From the NCBI GenBank assembly GCA_003557765.1, contig PWNO01000292.1, positions 1-22,864 on the forward strand: a stretch of DNA of 22,864 bases. Direction: 5' to 3'. The stretch is from Bacteroidales bacterium (GTDB taxonomy: Bacteria > Bacteroidota > Bacteroidia > Bacteroidales > UBA7960). Of this stretch, positions 14,437 to 21,753 are shown one piece after another. A program made the position numbers and the translations under genes. The first letter of the stretch is position 1; every line of letters begins with the position of its first letter. The notes under the pieces were generated by a model. It ran no database searches. It had not been told where the DNA came from and worked only from the letters and a program-made list of their open reading frames with translations.

Positions 14437-14508
14437 ACAATAGATATGTTAATTATTCAGATGCATCTTGTTGCGCACGAAGGTACAAACTATTTGTGGA
14501 TGTTTTGC

Positions 14509-14516
14509 TACTTTTG
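14509..14516 (+). promoter_or_regulatory. -7 box upstream of the LemA-like gene
   Basis: TACTTTTG matches TAnnTTTG exactly and lies 36 nt before the ATG at 14552. A TTTG at 14493-14496 is too close (12 nt) for a standard -33 box. Confidence 0.45.
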
Positions 14517-14551
14517 TTCCTGCAAAAAAACCATTGTTTAACAATTATGTA

Positions 14552-15106
14552 ATGATCATGGAAGGTATTTTGCTTGTGCTTGCGGTCATGCTGTTTTTTG
14601 CACTGATTGCCACCAACCGGTTCAGAATGCTCAGGAAAATGGCAGACCAGGTTTTTGAAGCCTTTCAGCAGCAAGCAAAAACCAAATATCAAGCACTTGA
14701 CAGCCTGTTAAATGACAAAGCCAGCAGGGCTGCCATGCAGTTGAATAAAGATGACTACAATGAATTAAAGAAACTGCTGCAACAGGTCAGCAGTCCCGGG
14801 CTAAGCATTGACCAGCAGGTTGCGTTGGAGAACGGCATATCCAAACTGGAAGGGCAACTTGTTGACCTTCCCGCAGAAGAACGTGTGCAGACAGGCAATG
14901 ATGAGGGTAAGGAATCTGCTTACCGGCAGGCCAGGCACCAGGTCGATGCATTGAAAAAGCAGTATAATGATATGTTGGTGCATTATAACAATGCTGTTTT
15001 TCTGTTTCCATCGAATGTTTTTGCCCTGATCTTTGCCTTCAAAAAACGAACGCTTTTTCGACTGAAGGAAGATGATCCCGGCAGTCAGCGGTTAAAAGAC
15101 AGGTAA
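14552..15106 (+). CDS. LemA family-like membrane-anchored protein
   Basis: The 184-residue product has one N-terminal membrane segment (about residues 3-20, GILLVLAVMLFFALIA) followed by a long helical, Gln/Lys-rich region. The C-terminal part AYRQARHQVDALKKQYND and YNNAVFLFPSNVFALIFAFKKRTLF resembles the LemA signature (aR..YN..v..YN..i..fP.n..A...gF). The central LemA motif is weakly conserved, so this is a divergent member. LemA proteins have no settled molecular function. The start at 14552 (MIMEGILL) precedes the hydrophobic segment; 14558 is also possible. After the stop, GGGAATTTCCC (15111-15121) could be a weak terminator. Confidence 0.72.
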   Translation: MIMEGILLVLAVMLFFALIATNRFRMLRKMADQVFEAFQQQAKTKYQALDSLLNDKASRAAMQLNKDDYNELKKLLQQVSSPGLSIDQQVALENGISKLEGQLVDLPAEERVQTGNDEGKESAYRQARHQVDALKKQYNDMLVHYNNAVFLFPSNVFALIFAFKKRTLFRLKEDDPGSQRLKDR

Positions 15107-15145
15107 GCCAGGGAATTTCCCGGGTTTTGAACCTAAACATTTGCT

Positions 15146-15153
15146 TATTTTTG
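15146..15153 (+). promoter_or_regulatory. -7 box upstream of the YitT gene
   Basis: TATTTTTG matches TAnnTTTG and lies 22 nt before the ATG at 15176. A TTTTG at 15125-15129 is 16 nt upstream, a little short for a -33 box. Confidence 0.45.
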
Positions 15154-15175
15154 TGCTTCAAAAAACGTCAACCTT

Positions 15176-16048
15176 ATGGTAACCAGGAAAAAAGCGCATC
15201 CTTTCTGGATCTTTCTGAAAAGTTATGGCATCATCACCTTCGCACTTTTTGCAAACGCCCTGGCATGGACGGCCTTTCTGTTGCCATCCGAAATTGTGGG
15301 AGGAGGCATTACGGGACTTTCCGCATTAATATACTACGCTACAGGCATCCCGGTGGCCATCACGCTCATCGTCATGAACCTTATTTTGCTGAGCATTGGT
15401 GTCAAAGCCCTTGGTTTTGGATTTGGTATAAAAACGGTATACAGTGCTGTGGTGCTGGCTTTCTTCTTTGGCGTGCTACAGCCCCTGATCACGGAGCCCA
15501 TCGTAGACGACCGATTTATGTCGGCCATTTTGGGCGGCATCCTGGGAGGGGCTTCCGTTGGACTGGTGTTTACGCAGGGAGGAAGCACAGGAGGTACCGA
15601 TATCATCGCCATGCTCATTGCAAAATACAGAAACATCAGCCAGGGTCGTATCATACTCTATCTTGATCTCATCATTATTTCTTCATCCTACTTTCTCTTT
15701 CAGTCCCTGGAAGTAATGGTATATGGTTATGTAACCATGGCTGTGGCATCTTACTCCATTGATATGTTGCTCATGGGCCATCGAAGGAGTGTCCAGCTGT
15801 TTATTTTTTCTCCAAAATATGAAGAAATTGCAGAAAAGATCGCCAACGACATTGGCCGGGGAATTACGCTGTTAAACGGTCAGGGGTGGTACAGCCGTGA
15901 AGAAAGTGCGGTACTTGTTGTGATCGTGCGCAGACATGAAAGCTCTATGGTATTTCGTACCATCAAGGAAGTAGACCCTGAGGCCTTTATTTCTGTGGCT
16001 AATGTAATGGGAGTTTACGGCAAGGGCTTTGATCCGATTAAGTATTAA
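15176..16048 (+). CDS. YitT family membrane protein (DUF161 + DUF2179)
   Basis: The 290-residue product has five to six hydrophobic segments in residues about 15-195. Conserved family sequences include PSEIVGGGITGLSALIYYATGIPV and GLVFTQGGSTGGTDIIAMLIAKYRNIS, and the second is the hallmark of the family. A soluble C-terminal DUF2179 domain follows (about 205-288), with ITLLNGQGWYSREESAVLVVIVRRHE and KEVDPEAFISVANVMGVYGKGF. The transported substrate and function of YitT proteins are not established. The stop codon is immediately followed by an 8-bp tandem repeat array. Confidence 0.95.
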   Translation: MVTRKKAHPFWIFLKSYGIITFALFANALAWTAFLLPSEIVGGGITGLSALIYYATGIPVAITLIVMNLILLSIGVKALGFGFGIKTVYSAVVLAFFFGVLQPLITEPIVDDRFMSAILGGILGGASVGLVFTQGGSTGGTDIIAMLIAKYRNISQGRIILYLDLIIISSSYFLFQSLEVMVYGYVTMAVASYSIDMLLMGHRRSVQLFIFSPKYEEIAEKIANDIGRGITLLNGQGWYSREESAVLVVIVRRHESSMVFRTIKEVDPEAFISVANVMGVYGKGFDPIKY

Positions 16049-16195
16049 GAAGGACAAAAGGAAAAAAGGACAAAAGGACAAAAAGACAAAAGGACAAAAG
16101 GACAAAAAGACAAAAGGACGAAAGGACAAAAGGACAAAAAGACAAAAAGACAAAAAGACAAAAGGACGAAAGGACAAAAGGACGAAAGGAAAAAA
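16049..16195. repeat. GGACAAAA 8-bp tandem array after yitT
   Basis: About eighteen units of an 8-bp repeat alternate mainly between GGACAAAA and AGACAAAA, with a few GGACGAAA and GGAAAAAA variants. It starts one codon after the yitT stop. It continues into AAAAGTCTAAAAGCC-type units (16196-16222). A hairpin GGTTAT-TCTC-ATAACC (16225-16240) and the sequence AAACCCTTTAACC (16245-16257) follow. No coding potential: the minus-strand ORFs here are repetitive FVLLSFCP translations. Confidence 0.95.
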
Positions 16196-16265
16196 AGTCT
16201 AAAAGCCAAAAAGTCTAAAAGTCCGGTTATTCTCATAACCCCAAAACCCTTTAACCAAATCCTGA

Positions 16266-16355
16266 CCTCAACCTCAACCTCAACCTCAACCTTAACCTTA
16301 ACCTCAACCTCAACCTTAACCTCAACCTCAACCTTAACCTCAACCTCAACCTTAA
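16266..16355. repeat. CCTCAA/CCTTAA hexamer array upstream of copA
   Basis: Fifteen uninterrupted 6-bp units read C,C,C,C,T,T,C,C,T,C,C,T,C,C,T, where C is CCTCAA and T is CCTTAA. The last nine units are three copies of an 18-bp higher-order repeat (CCTCAA CCTCAA CCTTAA). Degenerate copies occur at 2303-2406 and 4748-4798. It is not at a replicon end, so it is not telomeric. Confidence 0.97.
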
Positions 16356-16427
16356 CCTATTTGCTTCTGGGTTGTGGGTCCCAGCCAGGATATCCGGCTT
16401 AGGACATATGACTCAAACATCATCCTC

Positions 16428-16442
16428 TTATAATTGTTATAA
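16428..16442. promoter_or_regulatory. TTATAA-TTG-TTATAA element upstream of copA
   Basis: Two self-complementary TTATAA hexamers flank TTG, 44 nt before the copA ATG. It could be an operator or simply an AT-rich promoter region. It does not resemble the CopY or CsoR boxes I know, and no TAnnTTTG box was found here. Confidence 0.25.
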
Positions 16443-16485
16443 TGGTGTAACGGTTTTCTATTAATCAAAATCAGCGCACTCAAAT

Positions 16486-18612
16486 ATGTCTGATCAATTT
16501 TTTAAACCTGTGGCCTATAAGGTGGAAGGCATGAGTTGTACGAATTGTGCACTTGGCATACAGCGTGCACTTGAGAAGGAAGGCTTTCATAGTGTACATG
16601 CTGACTTTACCAGCGGGGAGGTGCGTTTGGAAGTGGCAGATGAAAGCAGGCTGCCGATGGTCGTTAAGCGGATAGAATCATTGGGTTATCAGGTAAAGCA
16701 GGAGGTTGGCAATGGGGAGAAGCAAAAGGCAGGACTGGCACCCATTGAAAAGAAGTTCTGGTTTACTGCCATTTTCACCATTCCGTTGATCCTGCATATG
16801 TTTTTGCCTTTTGCGATATTGCACAATGACATTTTTCAGCTCATCATGACCATTCCGGTGTTCACTGTCGGTTTTTTTCATTTTGGCCGCAGTGCAGTGA
16901 ACAGCCTACGCTCAGGTGTGACCAACATGGATGTGCTGATATTTCTTGGCAGCACGGCAGCCTTTATATACAGCCTGATAGGCACCATCTATAACATGGG
17001 ACACGATTACCTTTTTTATGAAACCTCGGCCAGCATCATTTCCATTGTGTTGCTGGGTAACATGCTGGAGCACAGGTCGGTGAAAAAGACCACTTCGGCC
17101 ATTGACGATTTGGTTCGCCTGCAAAAGAACACTGCACGGAAGCTGATCACCGAGATGTATGAGGGGCAGGAAACGATTGAAGAAGTGGATGCATCGCTAC
17201 TGGAAGAAGGCGACCGTGTGTTGGTAAACACCGGTGACAAGATCCCGGTGGATGGAGAGATTTATTGGGGCACCGGCAGTGTGGATGAAAGCCTGATCTC
17301 AGGCGAGAGTGTGCCAGTGGACAAAGAGAAGGGGTACAAGGTGGTAGGAGGGACCATTTTGCTGTCAGGCACACTTCGGATCAAAGCAACGGCTACGGGT
17401 AAGGATACGGTACTTTCGCAGATCATTGAAATGGTGCGGGATGCACAGAAGGATAAGCCCAGGCTGCAAAACCTGGCTGACAAGATCAGCATGATCTTTG
17501 TTCCAACGGTTGTCGTCCTGGCTTTGATTACACTTACATACTGGTTTTTTGGCACAGAGCTGCCTTTCCGTGATTCACTGATGCGCGGCATTGCTGTTTT
17601 GGTAATTGCCTGCCCCTGTGCATTGGGCCTTGCCATCCCTACTGCCGTGGTCGTTGGCCTTGGACGGTCTGCCAAAAGCGGCATCCTGATCAAGGGAGGC
17701 ACAGCCGTGGACAAACTTACCGCCGTGGATACCGTAGTATTTGACAAAACGGGTACGTTGACAACAGGTAGCTTCCGTGTTACCCGCCTGGAATGTTTTG
17801 GAAAATCTGAAGATAGCGTGCGCAGTGTGTTATATAGCATGGAGAAACACTCAAGTCACCCCATTGCGAAAGCCATCACCACAGCATTCACAAAATCTGG
17901 CACCATGCGTTTTGACAGCGTGGAAGAGCAGAAAGGCCTGGGCGTTACAGCTGTTGATACAGAAGGGAACCGTTTTGTTGCCGGGTCGTATAATGTGGCA
18001 TCCCATCTGACTGCCGATGACACACACCAGGTTTACCTCCTGATGAATGATCAGCTGATCGCCTGGCTTGACCTGGAGGATGAGATCAAGGAGGGTGCCG
18101 CTGATGTGATTCAGATGCTTCAAAGGAGAGGGTTAAAAACGGTTCTGCTGAGCGGGGATCGTCAGTTTCGTTGTGATGCAATAGCTGAAACGCTAGGCAT
18201 TGAAAAGGTATATGCGGAACAGTTGCCCAGTCAAAAGCTTGATGTGATCGAAAAGCTCTCAGGTGACGGCCTGGTAGCCATGGTTGGTGACGGCATCAAT
18301 GACGCTCCTGCATTGGCTAAGGCGCATGTGGGCATCAGCATGAGTGATGCGACGCAAGTAGCCGTAAAATCTGCGGAAGTTGTCTTGTTAAAGGGAGATC
18401 TCTCGCTGCTGGAGAAAGCCTTTGGCACCACACGTACCACACGGCGCACAATCAAGGAGAACCTTTTCTGGGCCTTTTTCTACAATGTGTCTGCCATCCC
18501 ACTGGCCATGGCAGGCTTGTTGACACCCATTGTGGCAGCTTTCGCCATGGCCGCCTCAGATGTGGTTGTGGTACTTAACTCGCTGCGACTCAAAACGCGC
18601 CGCTTAAGGTAA
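16486..18612 (+). CDS. copA: Copper-exporting P1B-type ATPase CopA
   Basis: The 708-residue inner-membrane pump uses ATP to export Cu(I). One N-terminal heavy-metal domain carries the CxxC site GMSCTNC (Cys18, Cys21). The actuator loop has SGES (272-275) in place of TGES. The membrane metal site CPC is at 376-378 (IACPCALGLAIP). The phosphorylated Asp420 lies in DKTGTLT, the nucleotide-binding HP motif is at 458-459 (HSSHPIA), and GDGINDAP at 601-608. The last membrane helices contain YNVSAIP and MAASDVVVVLNSLRL, close to the Cu(I)-type YN and MxxS signatures. No copZ or metalloregulator gene lies next to it. It is convergent with rho, with only 13 bp between stop codons. Confidence 0.95.
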   Translation: MSDQFFKPVAYKVEGMSCTNCALGIQRALEKEGFHSVHADFTSGEVRLEVADESRLPMVVKRIESLGYQVKQEVGNGEKQKAGLAPIEKKFWFTAIFTIPLILHMFLPFAILHNDIFQLIMTIPVFTVGFFHFGRSAVNSLRSGVTNMDVLIFLGSTAAFIYSLIGTIYNMGHDYLFYETSASIISIVLLGNMLEHRSVKKTTSAIDDLVRLQKNTARKLITEMYEGQETIEEVDASLLEEGDRVLVNTGDKIPVDGEIYWGTGSVDESLISGESVPVDKEKGYKVVGGTILLSGTLRIKATATGKDTVLSQIIEMVRDAQKDKPRLQNLADKISMIFVPTVVVLALITLTYWFFGTELPFRDSLMRGIAVLVIACPCALGLAIPTAVVVGLGRSAKSGILIKGGTAVDKLTAVDTVVFDKTGTLTTGSFRVTRLECFGKSEDSVRSVLYSMEKHSSHPIAKAITTAFTKSGTMRFDSVEEQKGLGVTAVDTEGNRFVAGSYNVASHLTADDTHQVYLLMNDQLIAWLDLEDEIKEGAADVIQMLQRRGLKTVLLSGDRQFRCDAIAETLGIEKVYAEQLPSQKLDVIEKLSGDGLVAMVGDGINDAPALAKAHVGISMSDATQVAVKSAEVVLLKGDLSLLEKAFGTTRTTRRTIKENLFWAFFYNVSAIPLAMAGLLTPIVAAFAMAASDVVVVLNSLRLKTRRLR

Positions 18613-18625
18613 GATCGCTATTCCG

Positions 18626-20512
18626 TTACCCATTCATCGACATCAGGAACTCTTCGTTATTCTGTGTGTGCCGGATGCGTTCCATCAGGAACTCCATGGC
18701 TTCCATCGGTGTCATGTCGGCGATAAACTTACGCAGCACCCATATTCGGCTCATGATGTCTTTTGGCAGGAGGAGGTCTTCCCGGCGCGTGCCTGAGGCA
18801 ACGATGTCGATGGAGGGGAAGATTCGCTTGTTTGACAACCTGCGATCGAGCTGCAGCTCCATGTTTCCTGTGCCCTTAAACTCTTCAAAGATCACCTCGT
18901 CCATCTTGGAGCCAGTGTCGATCAGGGCGGTGGCGATGATGGACAGCGATCCGCCGTTTTCGATGTTACGGGCGGCACCAAAGAAGCGTTTGGGTTTGTG
19001 AAGCGCGTTGGCATCCACACCACCGGAAAGGACTTTACCCGATGCGGGTGATACTGTGTTAAATGCCCTGGCCAGGCGTGTGATGATATCCAGGAGAATC
19101 ACTACGTCATGACCGCACTCAACCATTCTCTTCGCCTTTTCCTGCACGATATTGGATACCTTGACATGCCGTTCGGCTGGCTCATCAAAGGTGGATGATA
19201 TCACTTCTCCTTTCACGTTTCTGGCCATTTCAGTAACCTCTTCCGGACGCTCATCGATAAGCAATACGATAAGATACACCTCGGGGTGGTTGGCGGCGAT
19301 GGCGTTGGCTATTTCCTGCAGAAGGATCGTCTTACCTGTTTTGGGTTGAGCAACGATCAGTCCGCGCTGCCCCTTGCCCAGGGGTGCAAACATGTCAATG
19401 ATCCTGGTTGATAATGTCTCGCCCTGGTGACCAGTGATCGTGAATTTTTCATCCGGAAACAGTGGTGTCAGAAAATCAAAAGGCACACGGTCCCTGACTT
19501 CAGCAGGTATCCTGCCATTGATCTTTTCTACTTTGATCAATGGAAAATATTTTTCGTTTTCTTTTGGTGGCCGGATCCCTCCTTCAACGGTATCGCCGGT
19601 TTTTAAACCGAAAAGCTTGATCTGGCTTTGCGACACGTATATGTCATCAGGAGAATTCAGGTAATTGTAATCCGAAGAACGCAGGAAGCCATAGCCATCT
19701 GGCATGATTTCAAGGACACCCTCTGCTGAGATGATGCCGTCAAACTCATACACTGGTTCGCCCGTTCTTCTGTCATACCCCTTGGGCTTCTGATAGGATT
19801 CCACATCCTTGTCTTTCGGCTCTTGCGGGCTCACCGTGTGAGGCTTTTGTCCCTCCTTTCCGGTTGTGGTGTCAGCCTGTTGTGCTTTTGCTTCCGTTGA
19901 CTGCTGCGCCTCGATTGTCTTGGTCTTCTTACCCGGACCAGAATCAGGGGCTTCTCCAGACGCCGCTGTCTCAGGCGCTGCATCCTCTTTGGCTGATATT
20001 TTCTGTTGCTCTTGCTTTTTCTGCTTTTCCCTGGCCTCCTGGCTTGCCTGTTGCTCTTTTTTGCTGGGGCGCCCTCTTTTGCGACGCTCTTTGGGTTTTT
20101 CCCCCGAGGCCTTTTCCTTCTCTTGCGAAGGAGCAAATTTTTCCTGACCGGGTTCCCGTTTAATAGCCTGATCACCGCTACCAGAGGCACTCTTATTCTC
20201 TTGCTGACGGCCCTCTTGCTGTTTTTGCTGCTGCTTTTTATCCTGACCGGATGCCTCATGTTTGGATTTGGCGGCTTGTTCTGATGAGGAACCCGCAGGA
20301 ATGCGCTTGCGCGGACGACCTGGCCGCCGGTGCTCAATGGGTTTTTCCTGTTTTGCTTGTGCTGCCGCAGGCGGATTTAATGCCTGTGCATCCAGAATTT
20401 TATATATAAGGTCTTGCTTTTTGTAAGAATCCACTTTTTTAATGTCCAAACTCCTGGCAATCTCTTTGAGGTCGGCGAGCAGTTTGCTGTTCAATTCTAC
20501 AATGTCGTACAT
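18626..20512 (-). CDS. rho: Transcription termination factor Rho with extended low-complexity insertion
   Basis: Rho is the hexameric RNA-dependent ATPase that ends transcription. Residues 1-45 are the Rho N-terminal helical domain ([18 protein letters not shown]). Residues about 50-250 are a Lys/Gln/Glu/Ala-rich, probably disordered insertion, with two AT-hook-like cores, RRPGRPRKR (62-70) and RKRGRPSKK. The cold-shock-like RNA-binding domain (about 260-335) has [15 protein letters not shown]. The ATPase domain has Walker [22 protein letters not shown] and the Q/R-loop region [20 protein letters not shown]. At 628 residues it is much longer than E. coli Rho (419), as is common in Bacteroidota. 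A promoter box lies about 210 bp upstream, leaving a long 5' UTR. Confidence 0.97.
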   Translation of the reverse strand: MYDIVELNSKLLADLKEIARSLDIKKVDSYKKQDLIYKILDAQALNPPAAAQAKQEKPIEHRRPGRPRKRIPAGSSSEQAAKSKHEASGQDKKQQQKQQEGRQQENKSASGSGDQAIKREPGQEKFAPSQEKEKASGEKPKERRKRGRPSKKEQQASQEAREKQKKQEQQKISAKEDAAPETAASGEAPDSGPGKKTKTIEAQQSTEAKAQQADTTTGKEGQKPHTVSPQEPKDKDVESYQKPKGYDRRTGEPVYEFDGIISAEGVLEIMPDGYGFLRSSDYNYLNSPDDIYVSQSQIKLFGLKTGDTVEGGIRPPKENEKYFPLIKVEKINGRIPAEVRDRVPFDFLTPLFPDEKFTITGHQGETLSTRIIDMFAPLGKGQRGLIVAQPKTGKTILLQEIANAIAANHPEVYLIVLLIDERPEEVTEMARNVKGEVISSTFDEPAERHVKVSNIVQEKAKRMVECGHDVVILLDIITRLARAFNTVSPASGKVLSGGVDANALHKPKRFFGAARNIENGGSLSIIATALIDTGSKMDEVIFEEFKGTGNMELQLDRRLSNKRIFPSIDIVASGTRREDLLLPKDIMSRIWVLRKFIADMTPMEAMEFLMERIRHTQNNEEFLMSMNG

Positions 20513-20719
20513 GGATATATTAAATTAATTAGCTGAAATGAAAATTTGATTCATGAAAGAAAGTTGGGGGCTATGAAAATAAAGTGGTCCGGACCTGATT
20601 CCGGATATCAGTTAATGATTAACCACTCCGCAGAATCTATCTGCCGATGCTAAAAGGTGAAACAGTATAAAAACAGGTGTGTCTTCCAAAGAAATAGGTT
20701 GAATAAGCAGGAATCGGTG

Positions 20720-20727
20720 CAAATATA
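20720..20727 (-). promoter_or_regulatory. -7 box for rho
   Basis: TATATTTG on the minus strand matches TAnnTTTG exactly. A T-rich stretch ending in TTTTG lies 16 nt upstream. It is about 208 nt from the rho ATG, implying a long untranslated leader. Confidence 0.5.
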
Positions 20728-20887
20728 CACATTTCTGATAAAACAAAAAAAAATTTTTATGAGCTGGTTGACTTGCCATGACAGCGTGTGGGTGATGTTG
20801 CCAAGATGATTCTGGATGATTGGACAACATACACAAAGCAAGCTTCACATTCAATCTTTTCAAGAACGAGTGTTATTGCTTTTTACG

Positions 20888-20895
20888 TAATTTTG
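20888..20895 (+). promoter_or_regulatory. -7 box for the DUF4293 gene
   Basis: TAATTTTG matches TAnnTTTG exactly, 60 nt before the ATG at 20956. No clear -33 box is at the usual distance. Confidence 0.45.
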
Positions 20896-20955
20896 TATGG
20901 GAAAATTGCATGCTTTCAAAATAATTAATCTTTAAGTCACCAAAATATAAGACTC

Positions 20956-21438
20956 ATGTTACAACGTATTCAGACGGTTTATCTTTTTCTCGTATTTGTC
21001 TTTGCCATTCTGTTCATCATGTTGCCCCTGGCCAATTTGCAAGACCCCTTCGTGTCACTTCAACTGTCCAGGTATCCGGTCTTCTTTGATGCTTTTGATG
21101 AGCTTACCGGCCGATGGATGGCTTTGCTTTTGGTTATCCTGTTTTTCGCTGTCATCCTGCTGACTGTGGCCAGTTCTTTTTATTACAAGAAAAGACTTGT
21201 GCAAATCAAGCTGGGCAAATACAACTTGCTCATACATGCCACCATGATTCTTATCAGCTTTTTCTTGATCGACAGCATTCGCACACAACTGGATCATCTG
21301 GATAAGTTGAATCAGTATGAGGTCTCTTATGGGCCAGGCATTATTTTCCCTGTCATCTCTTTGTTGTTTATCCTGATGGCCAATCGGGCAATCCGAAAGG
21401 ATGAAAACCTGGTCAGGGCTGCAGACCGGATCAGGTAA
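20956..21438 (+). CDS. DUF4293 family membrane protein
   Basis: This 160-residue protein has four predicted membrane helices (about residues 8-27, 54-76, 90-107 and 125-143). The N-terminus MLQRIQTVYLFLVFV and C-terminus LMANRAIRKDENLVRAADRIR are the conserved ends of DUF4293, a family found in Bacteroidota and often next to rho. Its function is unknown. The ATG at 20956 coincides with the family N-terminus. It is divergent from rho across 443 bp. Confidence 0.92.
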   Translation: MLQRIQTVYLFLVFVFAILFIMLPLANLQDPFVSLQLSRYPVFFDAFDELTGRWMALLLVILFFAVILLTVASSFYYKKRLVQIKLGKYNLLIHATMILISFFLIDSIRTQLDHLDKLNQYEVSYGPGIIFPVISLLFILMANRAIRKDENLVRAADRIR

Positions 21439-21753
21439 CATATTTTCCCATTGGCTATGGCCGCGAATTGGCAGCTGCTATCGGGTAAATAACTGTTCTT
21501 ATGATGTGATTTGCTTGCCTGATTGACTTCATTGGTAAAGTGCATCCTCTGAGGCCGTGAGCATACTGTAAAAAAACATAGGCAATTGATAGAAAAACAA
21601 AAAAAATATGTATATTTAAAGAATATTATAATCGGTTTACTGGTGTATTTTTAGATACAAGTTGATGTACACCAGATTGCAGGACTTTCAGTCGATAAAA
21701 GTTATAGAAACAGCGGTAATTAATCACTTAACCAACATCTAACCATCACAATT
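21439..21753. other. Intergenic region before the lipoprotein-like gene
   Basis: This 315-bp AT-rich region includes the run AAAAACAAAAAAAATATG at about 21593-21610. It also has TATTTTTA (21646-21653), one base off a TAnnTTTG box and about 100 nt before the next ATG. No hairpin with a T run and no credible ORF was found. Confidence 0.5.

Larger units (their letters stand above)
20513..20955. other. Divergent rho / DUF4293 intergenic region
   Basis: This 443-bp AT-rich spacer holds the divergent promoters and about 200 nt of rho 5' UTR. It includes A- and T-rich runs at 20742-20760. CCGGACCTGATTCCGG at 20589-20604 contains short CCGGA/TCCGG arms that could fold in the rho leader. I see no credible small ORF with homology. 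Confidence 0.55.

Noticed and set aside
15872..16236. Minus-strand ORFs of about 60-100 codons with FVLLSFCP repeats
   Set aside because: They are translations of the 8-bp array (8 bp cycles through all frames) and have no homology or start context.
16049..16355. CRISPR array or telomere-like end
   Set aside because: The repeats are 6 and 8 bp with no unique spacers and no cas genes, and the array lies inside the chromosome between intact genes.
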